Part shown: one piece after another, positions 8,888 to 17,004 of the stretch | Position numbering within the stretch: position 1 is the first letter of the stretch | Layout: every line of letters begins with the position of its first letter | Origin: JAJECS01 sp965198185 | GTDB taxonomy: Bacteria; Chloroflexota; UBA11872 | DNA: 64,000 nt | Direction of reading: 5' to 3' | NCBI GenBank assembly: GCA_965198185.1 | Contig: CBDAOU010000002.1 | Coordinates: 1,860,001 to 1,924,000 of the forward strand | The notes under the pieces: model-generated | The model's input: the letters and a program-made list of their open reading frames with translations, nothing else | Told to the model about the DNA's origin: nothing | Database searches by the model: none | Translations under genes and position numbers: made by a program

Positions 8888-8948
8888 CCCCGCCCAACCC
8901 GGACTTGCCCAGGGGTCTCCTTGGACATCCTGAGCCAGACCGGGTCTT

Positions 8949-11261
8949 TCAAACGTCTCCGCCCAAGGCGAGGGAACCAGCATGCGCCGCGGCGGCTAGC
9001 GCCGAACCGGATTCGGCCGCGCGCGCTCGCAGCACCCGCAGCGTGGCCGCCTTGGCGCTGATCCCAGCGGCCACCGGCGGCCCGACGCAGGCCGGGCAGC
9101 CCTCGGCGCAGTCGCAGTCGGCGGCCAGCTCGGCCGCGGCCTGCACGACCTGATCGAACGAGGCGAAGAGCCGCTCGCTGAGCCCCACGCCGCCCGGATA
9201 GCGGTCGTAGAGATACAGCGTTGGCGCTTGGGTGAACGGCGACTTGATCTCGCTGACGACGCCCAGGTCGTGCGGGTCGCACATGAGATAGACCGCCGCC
9301 ACGTTGGGCAGCAGGTGGCGGGCGCCCCAGAGGCCGGATTCGATCTCGGCGCGGGACAGCGTCTCGGTCAGCTCGGGGCGCATCCAGGCCCAGCACGCCT
9401 GGGTGTGCATCTCCTGCTCGGGGAGATCGATGGTGCCCCAGCCGACGTTGTCGTCGTTGCTGATGCGCAGCTTCTTGAAGATCGTGGGCCGCGCCGTGAC
9501 GCGAACCTCTCCCCAGGCGCGCCCGAGCGGCGTCTCGGCCCGCTGCTCGAAGTCGTCGAGCACGGCGACGTTGACGTTCATGCTGGCGACGGTGTAGTGC
9601 TCCACCGAGACCTCTTCGACGTACGCCTTGCCCTGATCCCAGTCGAGGCGGTTGACGTGGTATTGGCGACCGTCGTGGAGATAGATCGCGTCCTCGTGCA
9701 CCCGCGTGGGCGCGGAGAAGCGGTCGACCTGACCGATCACCTGCGGCCGGCTCTCGTCGGTGACGATGACGATGTTGTCGAGCGTGCCGGTGCGCAGGCT
9801 GACGTACTGGGCGGGGTAGTCGTCGGCGGTCCAGTGATAGGTGCCGGCGGCCTTGTGCAGGATGCCCTCCTCGACGAGCATCCCCAGCGCGCCATCCGTG
9901 GTGGACACGCCGAAGGTTTCGGTCTCGATGAGCGGCAGCTCGAATGCGGCGCACTTGAGGTGGCTGGTGTAGACGTAGAGGTTGTCGGGGTTGATGAGCG
10001 CCGACTCGACGGACTCGCGCAGCACGAAATCCGGGTTGCGCGCCACGAATTGATCCAGCGGGCTCGACCCGGCCACATAGACCGCAACCGACGATTCGCG
10101 GCGGCGTCCGGCGCGGCCCACCTGCTGCCAGAAGCTCGCCAGCGACCCCGGATAGCCGCAGAGCACGGCCGCCTGGGCCTCCCCGATGTCGACGCCCAGT
10201 TCGAGGGCATTGGTGGCCACGACCGCCCGCACCGTGCCGTCGCGCAGGCCCTGCTCGATCTCGCGGCGTTCGGCCGGCAGGTAGCCGCCGCGATAGCCGC
10301 GAACCTCGCCGCGGCCCAGGTGCGGACCGCCGCGCAGCTTGCTCAGCAGCAGCTCGGTGGCCGTGCGGCTGCGGGCGAACGTGAGCGTCTGGATATCGTT
10401 GCCCAGCAGCACCCCGGAAATCGCCGCCGCCGCGTCGATCTCGGAGGCGCGAATCCCCAGCTGCGCGTTTACGACCCGAGGGTTGTAGAAGATCAGGTGC
10501 TTCTCGCCGCGCGGCGCGCCGTCGTCGTCAACCACGCGCAGGTCGCGGTCGGTGAGCCGGTCGGCCAGCTGCTTGGGATTGGCGATGGTCGCGGAGCAGG
10601 CCACGATCTGCGGTCGCGAGCCGTAGAACTCGGCAACGCGCAGCAAGCGCCGCAGCACGTTGGCCAGGTGGCTGCCGAAGATGCCGCGATAGACGTGCAG
10701 CTCGTCGAGCACGATGAAGCGCAGGTTCTCGAACAACCGGGTCCACTGGGTGTGGTGCGGCAGGATGCCCTGGTGGAGCATGTCGGGGTTGGTGATAACG
10801 ACGTGCCCGGCCTGCCGCACCTTGCGCCGCGCGGCCGTCGCCGTGTCGCCGTCGTAGGTGAAGGTCTTGATGTCGGCCTCGGCGACCTGGACCAGCGAGT
10901 ACAGCTCGTCAAGCTGGTCCTGCGCCAGGGCCTTGGTCGGGAAGAGGTAGAGCGCGCGGGCCTGGGGATCGTCGAGGATGGCCTGCACGACCGGCACGTT
11001 GTAGCAGAGGGTCTTGCCCGAGGCGGTGCCGGTGACGATGCACACGTCCTCGCCGTCGAGCACGCGCGCGATGGCCTCGGCCTGGTGGGTGTAAAGCTCG
11101 CGGACGCCGCGCTGCTCAAGCGCCCGCCGCAGCACCGGCGCGATGCCCTCGGGCCAGGGCGCATGGCGCGCCTCGCGTGCGGGCCGAACCTTCCAGGCGG
11201 TGACCCCGCGGGCAAAGGCCGCGTCGCCCGAGAGCCGGTCGGCAAGCTGGGCGGCGTTCAT
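8949..11261 (-). CDS. DEAD/DEAH-box helicase, MrfA/YprA type (DUF1998)
   Basis: A 770-residue superfamily 2 helicase. Motif I is 'TASGKT' (residues 79-84), motif II the unusual 'DELH' (186-189) and motif III 'SAT' (223-225). Motif VI is 'QQVGRAGRR'. A C-terminal DUF1998-type region contains four cysteines, C716, C718, C722 and C725 ('CDCAEGCPAC'), which in MrfA-like helicases bind zinc. MrfA of Bacillus subtilis is a 3'-5' helicase for repair of mitomycin adducts. The downstream gene on the same strand is the matching MrfB-type exonuclease, which strengthens the assignment. The start is ATG 11261 ('MNAAQLADRL'). All helicase motifs are intact. Confidence 0.85.
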   Translation of the reverse strand: MNAAQLADRLSGDAAFARGVTAWKVRPAREARHAPWPEGIAPVLRRALEQRGVRELYTHQAEAIARVLDGEDVCIVTGTASGKTLCYNVPVVQAILDDPQARALYLFPTKALAQDQLDELYSLVQVAEADIKTFTYDGDTATAARRKVRQAGHVVITNPDMLHQGILPHHTQWTRLFENLRFIVLDELHVYRGIFGSHLANVLRRLLRVAEFYGSRPQIVACSATIANPKQLADRLTDRDLRVVDDDGAPRGEKHLIFYNPRVVNAQLGIRASEIDAAAAISGVLLGNDIQTLTFARSRTATELLLSKLRGGPHLGRGEVRGYRGGYLPAERREIEQGLRDGTVRAVVATNALELGVDIGEAQAAVLCGYPGSLASFWQQVGRAGRRRESSVAVYVAGSSPLDQFVARNPDFVLRESVESALINPDNLYVYTSHLKCAAFELPLIETETFGVSTTDGALGMLVEEGILHKAAGTYHWTADDYPAQYVSLRTGTLDNIVIVTDESRPQVIGQVDRFSAPTRVHEDAIYLHDGRQYHVNRLDWDQGKAYVEEVSVEHYTVASMNVNVAVLDDFEQRAETPLGRAWGEVRVTARPTIFKKLRISNDDNVGWGTIDLPEQEMHTQACWAWMRPELTETLSRAEIESGLWGARHLLPNVAAVYLMCDPHDLGVVSEIKSPFTQAPTLYLYDRYPGGVGLSERLFASFDQVVQAAAELAADCDCAEGCPACVGPPVAAGISAKAATLRVLRARAAESGSALAAAAHAGSLALGGDV

Positions 11262-11600
11262 GCGGAGGCTGGGTGGCTATACACAAGTGCATCACCGGTA
11301 TCGCCAAGCATCGTCCGCCCACCCTAGCGCAGCTTCAATCACCACACAAACACCGAACAGGCCTGGTCCGACGCCGCTGTGCCGGCGGCGTGGCGTCGGG
11401 CCATTTCACAGCGGTCTTCAACGGTGAGAGTGAGTAGTGGCGTCCCATGGCAACGCCCAAGTGAGGTGTTGCGCTTCGCCTTTGAATCTAGGGAATCCAG
11501 GCTCTTTCCAACCTGGAAACGCCTTACACGCTTGGCGTAGGGGCAGGTTTGAAACCTGCCCCTACCGGCATATGTAAACGCTTCGTGCGAGGAGTCGCGC
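11262..11600. other. Intergenic region with a perfect palindrome
   Basis: No gene is supported in this 339-bp gap. It contains one strong palindrome (11537-11565) and the imperfect hairpin 'CCAGGCTC-TTTCCAA-CCTGG' near 11498. It may hold the promoter of the leftward helicase operon and the end of the leftward dioxygenase gene. Confidence 0.5.
11537..11565. repeat. Short palindrome, TGA-loop family (copy 2)
   Basis: Thirteen-base arms 'GTAGGGGCAGGTT' and 'AACCTGCCCCTAC' surround TGA, forming a perfect stem. This is the cleanest of three related copies. It lies just beyond the end of the first tandem PhyH gene and could act as a transcription-stopping hairpin, though no T-run follows. Confidence 0.75.
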
Positions 11601-12671
11601 TCAGTTCGCCCAACTCTCAGCAAACTGGTCCAGCGTCACCGGCTGCCGCGGCTCGGCGTGGAGGCGCTGCGCCAGCCAGTCAAATCGCCGCCAGAGGTCG
11701 TCGGCCTCGGCTTCGCTGAACCGGTCGCCGAAGGCCGGTCCCCAGCCCAGCGTGAGCGGGTGGAGGTGCGTGGCCTGGCGCTGCACGTCCTCCGGCAGAT
11801 CGTCGAAGCCCGGCTGCTTGAGCAAATGAATGTGCCGCGCGGCTTCCGCCAGGCAGGCGGTGAGGGCCAGCTTGGCGGCGGGTCCGGCGCCGGGGTGCAA
11901 GCGCTCGAGCGCCGTGCGAAATGCCGCCGCGTCGCCGTCCAGGACGCCTCGCAGCGCCTGGTCGGTGAGGTCCCGCTGCTCCGCCGCGCGGCGGTTCCAG
12001 GACTGGAACGCGGCGGCGGCCGACGGGGAGAGATGGCGCGTGAAGCCAAGGTCCCGCGGCATGGCGTGCACCGCAATGCCGCCATGCACCGTGCGCCGCA
12101 GCTTCGGGCTGTAGTTGCTGCCCCAGTGCAACATGCTGTGGTAGTAGATCAAGCCGTCGCCGGCCTTCAGCTCCACGGGCATGCCGCCGGGCAGCGGCGA
12201 CCGCGGATCGTCCGCCAGCTGCCGGTCCTCCTCCGGCGTGTTCAGGCGGCGGTGGCTGCCCGGCACGACCCAGAGCACGTCGTCGTCGTAGAGCGGCAGG
12301 TTCCACTGCAGGTAGCGCGGGCCGGTTTCCGCCAGCTCCTCTTGCAGCAGCCACAGCGGCGCCACTTCGAGTTGCCCGATGTCGCGGTGCCACTTGGCGG
12401 GGCCGTGGTCGGTCCGCGGGTTGCACATCATCATCATGTGCATGGGCACCGCCTCGGTGCCGCTGAGCATCTCGCGGCTGGCGTCCATGATCGGCTCGCT
12501 GAGCCATAGCTCGACCGCCAGGGCGGTCTCCGCATCCACCAGATTCTCGAATGCCGGCACGCGCGGTTGCGGACGCGTGTCCCACACGCCGCCGGGCGGA
12601 TCGTCGGGCCCGGCCTCTTGGCACCAGATCTCGCGCTGCCGGTCGAGGATCGCCTCGCAGGCCGTGCGCAC
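11601..12671 (-). CDS. Phytanoyl-CoA dioxygenase family protein, tandem copy 1 (5' end broken)
   Basis: An Fe(II)/2-oxoglutarate-dependent oxygenase of the PhyH family. The metal triad is visible as 'KWHRDI' (HxD) and the distal His in 'SMLHWGS', followed by 'KLRRTVHGG'. It is highly similar to the next two genes. Compared with them, the 5' end lost about 7 bases: the shared start 'MPSLNR' at 12746-12748 runs into a stop, while the conserved 'RRDGYLIIRNVFPAD' continues in another frame. As written, translation would start at GTG 12671 and lack about 25 N-terminal residues. Substrates of such bacterial PhyH proteins are mostly unknown. It may be a recent pseudogene or carry a sequence error. 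Confidence 0.8.
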   Translation of the reverse strand: MRTACEAILDRQREIWCQEAGPDDPPGGVWDTRPQPRVPAFENLVDAETALAVELWLSEPIMDASREMLSGTEAVPMHMMMMCNPRTDHGPAKWHRDIGQLEVAPLWLLQEELAETGPRYLQWNLPLYDDDVLWVVPGSHRRLNTPEEDRQLADDPRSPLPGGMPVELKAGDGLIYYHSMLHWGSNYSPKLRRTVHGGIAVHAMPRDLGFTRHLSPSAAAAFQSWNRRAAEQRDLTDQALRGVLDGDAAAFRTALERLHPGAGPAAKLALTACLAEAARHIHLLKQPGFDDLPEDVQRQATHLHPLTLGWGPAFGDRFSEAEADDLWRRFDWLAQRLHAEPRQPVTLDQFAESWAN

Positions 12672-12826
12672 CTCGTCGAGCCGGTCGGCCGGGAAGACGT
12701 TGCGGATGATCAGATAGCCGTCGCGACGCAGCGGTTCAGGCTGGGCATGGGGACTCCGATGCTGGGTGACGCGCTACGCATCGATATGGGCTAGGGGCTT
12801 CTGCAAGGAACTCGAGCGCCGAGTTT

Positions 12827-12856
12827 CCCACGCTGCACGCAGCGCGGGCCACCGGG
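12827..12856. repeat. PhyH-leader hairpin, copy A
   Basis: Stem 'CCCACGCTGC' with 'GCAGCGCGGG' around AC, followed by CCACCGGG. Three close relatives lie at 14197-14226, 15576-15604 and 15611-15640, all upstream of tandem PhyH genes. One mismatch is present in this stem. Confidence 0.7.
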
Positions 12857-12871
12857 CAATGCCAGGTCGGT

Positions 12872-12935
12872 GTAGGGGCAGCCCTCGCGGCTGCCCGGAT
12901 CCACCCGGACGGGCGCCCACTAGGGGCGCCCCTAC
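12872..12935. repeat. Two-hairpin repeat core, solitary copy
   Basis: A 64-bp unit with two consecutive hairpins: 'GGGGCAGCC-CTCGC-GGCTGCCC', then 'GGGCGCCC-ACTAG-GGGCGCCC', bounded by GTA and TAC. The same core, with slightly different spacer bases, is the backbone of the arrays at 15655-16070 and 22260-23050. Confidence 0.75.
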
Positions 12936-12957
12936 GCGGGCCACGGGGACGCTGGTC

Positions 12958-14112
12958 CTACCCGGACCAGCTCCCAACAAACTCGTCAAGCGTCAGTGGC
13001 TGCCGGGGATCGGCGTGGAGACGCTGCGCCAGCCAGTCGAAGCGGCGCCACAGTTCGTCGGCCTCGGTCTCGCTGAACCGGTCGCCGAAGGCCGGTCCCC
13101 AGCCCAGCGTGAGCGGGTGGAGGTGCTGCACCCGCGACTGCACGTCCTCCGGCAGGTCGCCGAAGTCCGGCTGCTTGAGCAAATGAATGTGCCGCGCGGC
13201 CTCGCCCAGGCAAGCCGTGAGGGCCAGCTTGGCGGCGGGGCCCGCGCCGGGGTGCAAGCGCTCGAGTGCCGCGTGAAATGCCGCCGCAACACCGTCTAGG
13301 ACGCCGCGCAGCGCCTGCTCGGTGAGGTCCCGTTGCTTCGCCGCGAGGCGCGCCCAGGACTCGAACGCGGCTGCGGCCGACGGCGAGAGATGGCGCGTGA
13401 AGCCTGTATCGCGCGGGTTGGCGTGCACCGCCATGCCGCCGTGCACCGTGCGCCGCAGCTTCGGGGTGTAGCTGCTGCCCCAGTGCAGCATGCTGTGGTG
13501 GTAGATCACGCCGTCGCCGGCCTTCAACTTCACGCGCATGCCGCCCGGCAGCGGGGACCACGGATCCTCCGCCAGCTGCCGATCCTCCTCGGGCGTGTTC
13601 GGACGCCGGTGGCTGCCCGGCACGACCCAGAGCACGTCGTCGTCGTAGAGCGGCAGGTTCCACTGCAGGTAGCGCGGGCCGGTTTCCGCCAGTTCCTCCT
13701 GCAGCAGCCACAGCGGCGCCATGTCGTCAGCGCCGATGTCGCGGTGCCACTTGGCGGGGCCGTGCTCGGTCCGCGGGTTGCACATCATCATCATCTCCAT
13801 GGGCACCGCCTCGGGCTGGCTGAGCAGCTCGCGGCTGGTCCCCATGATCGGATCGCTGAGCCACAGCTCGACCGCCCGCGCCGTTTCTTGATCCACCAGC
13901 CGCTCGAAGGCCGGCACGCGCGGCTGCGGGTGCTTGTCCCACATGCCGCCGGGCGGATCGTCGGGCCCGGCCTGGCGGCGCCAGATGTCGCGCTGCCGGT
14001 CCAGCAGGCCTTCGCAGGCCGTGCGCACGGCGTCAATCTCGTCGGCCGGGATGACGTTGCGCAGGATGAGGTAGCCGTCCCGTCTGAGGAGGGAGCGGTT
14101 CAGGCTGGGCAT
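12958..14112 (-). CDS. Phytanoyl-CoA dioxygenase family protein, tandem copy 2
   Basis: An intact 384-residue PhyH-family oxygenase. Iron ligands are H123 and D125 ('KWHRDI') and a distal His near residue 210 ('HHSMLHWGS'); R220-R221 follow as candidate 2-oxoglutarate ligands. 'WVVPGSHRRPNTPEED' is the typical loop before the distal motif. It starts 'MPSLNRSLLRRDGYLILRNV', and the ATG context 'GACTCCATGCCC' is shared with its paralogues. The C-terminal 120 residues, rich in helices and ending 'LTLDEFVGSWSG', are an extension conserved only among the three tandem genes in this window. It probably hydroxylates a small substrate or a CoA ester. Confidence 0.88.
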   Translation of the reverse strand: MPSLNRSLLRRDGYLILRNVIPADEIDAVRTACEGLLDRQRDIWRRQAGPDDPPGGMWDKHPQPRVPAFERLVDQETARAVELWLSDPIMGTSRELLSQPEAVPMEMMMMCNPRTEHGPAKWHRDIGADDMAPLWLLQEELAETGPRYLQWNLPLYDDDVLWVVPGSHRRPNTPEEDRQLAEDPWSPLPGGMRVKLKAGDGVIYHHSMLHWGSSYTPKLRRTVHGGMAVHANPRDTGFTRHLSPSAAAAFESWARLAAKQRDLTEQALRGVLDGVAAAFHAALERLHPGAGPAAKLALTACLGEAARHIHLLKQPDFGDLPEDVQSRVQHLHPLTLGWGPAFGDRFSETEADELWRRFDWLAQRLHADPRQPLTLDEFVGSWSG

Positions 14113-14295
14113 GGAGTCTCCGATGCTGACAGGCGCACTACGCGTCGGTCCTGGATGTGCTGCTCAGGCGAGATTCTTGCATGACGTGCTGCCCTTCCCA
14201 GGCTGCGCGCAGCCTGGGCCACCGGGCCACTGGGTAAATGAACTCAAGCCGCCGCCCGTTGGCAGCCACCGGCCAACATGCGGGGAGTGCCAGGC
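14113..14295. other. Leader region of tandem PhyH copy 2
   Basis: The 183-bp gap keeps blocks shared with the leaders of copies 1 and 3: 'CTCCGATGCTG' just outside the start codon and the 14197-14226 hairpin. It is duplicated regulatory or structural DNA rather than a gene. Confidence 0.5.
14197..14226. repeat. PhyH-leader hairpin, copy B
   Basis: Stem 'CCCAGGCTGC' with 'GCAGCCTGGG' around a GC centre, a perfect ten-base palindrome, followed by CCACCGGG. The compensating base changes relative to copy D (CCCACGCTGC/GCAGCGTGGG) keep the stem paired. Confidence 0.75.
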
Positions 14296-15507
14296 CTACC
14301 CGGCCCAGCTCGCAACGAATTCATCCACCGTCACCGGCTCCGGCAAGTCGTTCTGGTAGTACCTGTTGGGGCTGCCTTGCAGACCGGTCACCGGCTGGAT
14401 TGTGTCGGCGAGCAAGCGCGACTCCAGCCAGTCGAAGCGGCGCCACAGCTCGTCGGCTTCGGCATCGGTGAATCGCCGCGCGAACGACCGGCCCCAGTTC
14501 AGCATGAACGGCTGCGTGTACGTCGCGTAAAGCCTCAATAACGGCGACAGTTCATCGAAGTCCGGCTGCTTGAGCTGGTGGATGTGCTGCGCGGCCTTGC
14601 AGAGGAAAACCGTGAGGACCAGCTTGGCGGCCGGTCCGGCGCCGGGCAGGAGCGACTCGAGCGCGCCTTGAAACGTGGGCGCGTCGCGGCCGAGCACCGC
14701 GCGCAGCGCCCGTTCGGTGAGGTCCCGCTGGTCCGCCGCCCGGCGCGACCAGGACTCGAACGCGGCGCGGGCCGGCGGCGAGAGATGGCGCGCGAAGCCG
14801 ACATCCCGCGGGTGAGCCTGCACCGCGTGCCCGCCGTGAAGCGTGCGCCGGAGCTTGGGGGCATAGTTGCTGCCCCAATGCAGCATGCAGTTGTTATAGA
14901 CCACGCCGTCGCCGGCCTTCAGGTCCACGGGCACGCCGCCGGGCAGGGGCGCTCGCGGGTCTTCCTCGAGCTGCCGCTCTTCCTCCGGCGTGTTGAGCCG
15001 ACGATGGCTGCCGGGAACGACCCACAGCACGTCGTCGTCATAGAGCGGGATGTTCCACTGCAGGTATCGCGGGCCGGTTTCGAGAATTTCGGCTTGCAGG
15101 AGCCGCAGCGGCGCCATGTCGATGGGGTGGATATCCCGGTGCCACTTGGCGGGGCCGTGGTCGGTCCGCGGATTGCACATCATCGACATGAGCATTGGCG
15201 ACGCCTCCGGCAGGCACAGCAACTCACGGCAGACGTCCAGCACCGGCTCGCCTAGCCAGAGCTCGACCGCCCGCGCCGTCTCGGCGTCAACCAGGCGCTC
15301 CATGTCCGAAACCCGCGGCTGCGGCGCCGTCTCCCACATGCCGCCGGGAGGATCGTCGGGCCCAGCCTCGCGGCGCCAGATCTCCCGCTGCCGGTCGAGG
15401 ATCGTCTCGGAGGCCTCCCGCATGGCGTCGAGTTCTTCGGCCGGAATGACGTTGCGCAGGATGAGGTAGCCGTCCCGCCTGAGAAGGGAGCGGTTCAGAC
15501 TGGGCAT
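14296..15507 (-). CDS. Phytanoyl-CoA dioxygenase family protein, tandem copy 3
   Basis: An intact 403-residue PhyH-family oxygenase closely related to the two preceding genes. H123 and D125 ('KWHRDI') and the distal 'NCMLHWGSNY' give the Fe(II) site; 'WVVPGSHRRLNTPEEE' is conserved. It differs by a C-terminal insertion of about 20 residues ('GLQGSPNRYYQNDLPEP') before the family ending 'VTVDEFVASWAG', and by 'YNNCMLH' in place of 'YHHSMLH'. These differences suggest divergence in substrate after duplication. The start ATG 15507 lies in the same 'MPSLNRSLLRRDGYL' context as copy 2. Confidence 0.88.
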   Translation of the reverse strand: MPSLNRSLLRRDGYLILRNVIPAEELDAMREASETILDRQREIWRREAGPDDPPGGMWETAPQPRVSDMERLVDAETARAVELWLGEPVLDVCRELLCLPEASPMLMSMMCNPRTDHGPAKWHRDIHPIDMAPLRLLQAEILETGPRYLQWNIPLYDDDVLWVVPGSHRRLNTPEEERQLEEDPRAPLPGGVPVDLKAGDGVVYNNCMLHWGSNYAPKLRRTLHGGHAVQAHPRDVGFARHLSPPARAAFESWSRRAADQRDLTERALRAVLGRDAPTFQGALESLLPGAGPAAKLVLTVFLCKAAQHIHQLKQPDFDELSPLLRLYATYTQPFMLNWGRSFARRFTDAEADELWRRFDWLESRLLADTIQPVTGLQGSPNRYYQNDLPEPVTVDEFVASWAG

Positions 15508-15575
15508 GAGGTCTCCGATGCTGGGGCGCGCCCTACACGACGGGCTGAGGCGCGCTGCTCACGCGAGATGCACTT

Positions 15576-15604
15576 CCCGGGCTGCGTGCAGCCCGGGCCA
15601 CCGG
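15576..15604. repeat. PhyH-leader hairpin, copy C
   Basis: Stem 'CCCGGGCTGC' with 'GCAGCCCGGG' around GT, followed by CCACCGG. It is seven bases from copy D. Confidence 0.75.
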
Positions 15605-15610
15605 ACCCTT

Positions 15611-15640
15611 CCCACGCTGCAGGCAGCGTGGGCCACCGGG
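15611..15640. repeat. PhyH-leader hairpin, copy D
   Basis: Perfect stem 'CCCACGCTGC' with 'GCAGCGTGGG' around AG, followed by CCACCGGGCAAT. That tail leads directly into the two-hairpin core, in the same order as in the leader of copy 1. Confidence 0.75.
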
Positions 15641-15654
15641 CAATATGAGGTCGG

Positions 15655-16070
15655 TGTAGGGGCAGCCCTTGTGGCTGCCCGGATCGACCCTGATGGGCGC
15701 CCACAAGGGGCGCCCCTACACGGACACGGGCGTCGCGGGGCCTGGATTCCCGCCCCATTCGGTGTGGGGGCAGCCCTTGTGGCTGCCCGGTTCGACCCTG
15801 ATGGGCGCCCACAAGGGGCGCCCCTACACGGACACGGGCGTCGCGGGGCCTGGATTCCCGCCCCATTCGGTGTAGGGGCAGCCCTTGTGGCTGCCCGGTT
15901 CGACCCTGATGGGCGCCCACAAGGGGCGCCCCTACACGGACACGGGCGTCGCGGGGCCTGGATTCCCGCCCCACGCAAGGGGCGCCCCTACACGGCACGG
16001 GCGTCGCGGGGCCTGGATTCCCGCCCCATTCGGTGTAGGGGCAGCCCTTGTGGCTGCCCGGGAATGACGA
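15655..16070. repeat. 108-bp tandem repeat array
   Basis: Three full units of 108 bp begin at about 15655, 15763 and 15871, and truncated pieces follow to about 16070. Each unit holds two hairpins (GGGGCAGCC/GGCTGCCC and GGGCGCCC/GGGCGCCC with CACAAG between) plus a spacer 'GGACACGGGCGTCGCGGGG' and 'CCTGGATTCCCGCCCC'. Because 108 is divisible by three and the units lack stops, long open frames with 36-residue repeats run through on both strands; these have no protein-like features and are taken as artefacts. The array ends against the fourth PhyH gene. Confidence 0.9.
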
Positions 16071-16074
16071 AGGG

Positions 16075-17004
16075 CTACTCACGCCTCATGGGCCGTGGGC
16101 CGTCGAGGCCGATGTATTTCATCACCTGGTCCACCCACACCTGGTCGTAGCCCTTGCCCTCCCAGAGGCGGATCAGCGGCGCGTCCACGTCGGTGGGATG
16201 CACGCCGGCGGGGTCGTGGTCCAGCACGCCCAGGAGCTGCCGCCGCACGGGGTCGGCGCGCGCGATGAGCTCCGGTGAACTGGATACGCGGTCGCCCAGC
16301 CGCATCCAGATCGGCGAGTAGACGTAGAAGAGGTTCTTGCGCCGCACGTTCGACGTGTTGCGCGAGACCGAATGCCAGAGCGCGTTGTGAAACAGCATCG
16401 CGTCGCCGGCGCGCAGCTGCAGCTGCACGGCGCCCGGCACCCCGGCGTCGATCTCGTCGACCTCCTGGAAGCGGCTGGGCGAGGCGAGGGCGTCCGCGTT
16501 GGCGATATCGCGGGGAAAGTTTCCGCGGTGGCTGCCGGGAATGAGCAGGAAGTTGCCCATGTCGGGCGCGTCCAGGTCGGTGAGGAACCAGCCGATCTTG
16601 AGGTGCAGCAGCGGCGTGAGCCCGCCGGCGCTTGGAAACGGGTAGGGCTTGGGACCGTCGTAGTGCCAGCGGCTGCCCGGATGGGGCGTGGGCGGACGCA
16701 CCATCACCTGCGACGCGAGCAGCTGGATGGTCGCGCCCATCAGGTCCATCACGATGCCCAGGTGATTCGGATGATCGATGAGATCTAGGAAGGCGTCGTC
16801 CTCCTCGATCACGTTGAGGGTGCTCAGCCACTCGTCGGACGAACGGCCGGCGCGCTGCGAAGCCTCGTCGACGCGGTCCACGGCGTCGCTGAGGCGCTCG
16901 ATTTCGTCGGGCGACAGCACGCCCGGCAGCAGCAGATAGCCCTGCGTCTCCCAGTGCTCGCGCTGTTCGGGCGTCAGGCGCCTGAGGGTCTTAACGTCGA
17001 TCAC
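16075..17004 (-). CDS. Phytanoyl-CoA dioxygenase family protein (divergent fourth copy)
   Basis: A 309-residue PhyH-family Fe(II)/2-oxoglutarate oxygenase, only distantly similar to the tandem trio. The metal motif is 'SRWHYDGPKPY' (H114, D116), and the distal His is H211 in 'FHNALWHSVSRN', with nearby arginines R215, R221 and R222 available to hold the co-substrate. 'LLIPGSHRGNFPRD' is the family loop. It begins 'MIDVKTLRRLTPEQREHWETQGYLLLPGVLS', the usual N-terminal helix and 'GYLLLPGVL' strand. The 3' end abuts the repeat array. Related environmental proteins are often annotated as ectoine/phytanoyl hydroxylase-like; the substrate is unknown. Confidence 0.88.
   Translation of the reverse strand: MIDVKTLRRLTPEQREHWETQGYLLLPGVLSPDEIERLSDAVDRVDEASQRAGRSSDEWLSTLNVIEEDDAFLDLIDHPNHLGIVMDLMGATIQLLASQVMVRPPTPHPGSRWHYDGPKPYPFPSAGGLTPLLHLKIGWFLTDLDAPDMGNFLLIPGSHRGNFPRDIANADALASPSRFQEVDEIDAGVPGAVQLQLRAGDAMLFHNALWHSVSRNTSNVRRKNLFYVYSPIWMRLGDRVSSSPELIARADPVRRQLLGVLDHDPAGVHPTDVDAPLIRLWEGKGYDQVWVDQVMKYIGLDGPRPMRRE

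Noticed and set aside
9228..11327. Long plus-strand open frame opposite the helicase gene
   Set aside because: It mirrors the helicase gene and has no family features; the helicase motifs on the other strand are decisive.
15506..16278. Long open frames with 36-residue repeats in the 108-bp array, on both strands
   Set aside because: The unit length is divisible by three and lacks stops, so several frames stay open by chance. The peptides are low-complexity and the DNA is palindromic; no ribosome-binding site or family match is seen.
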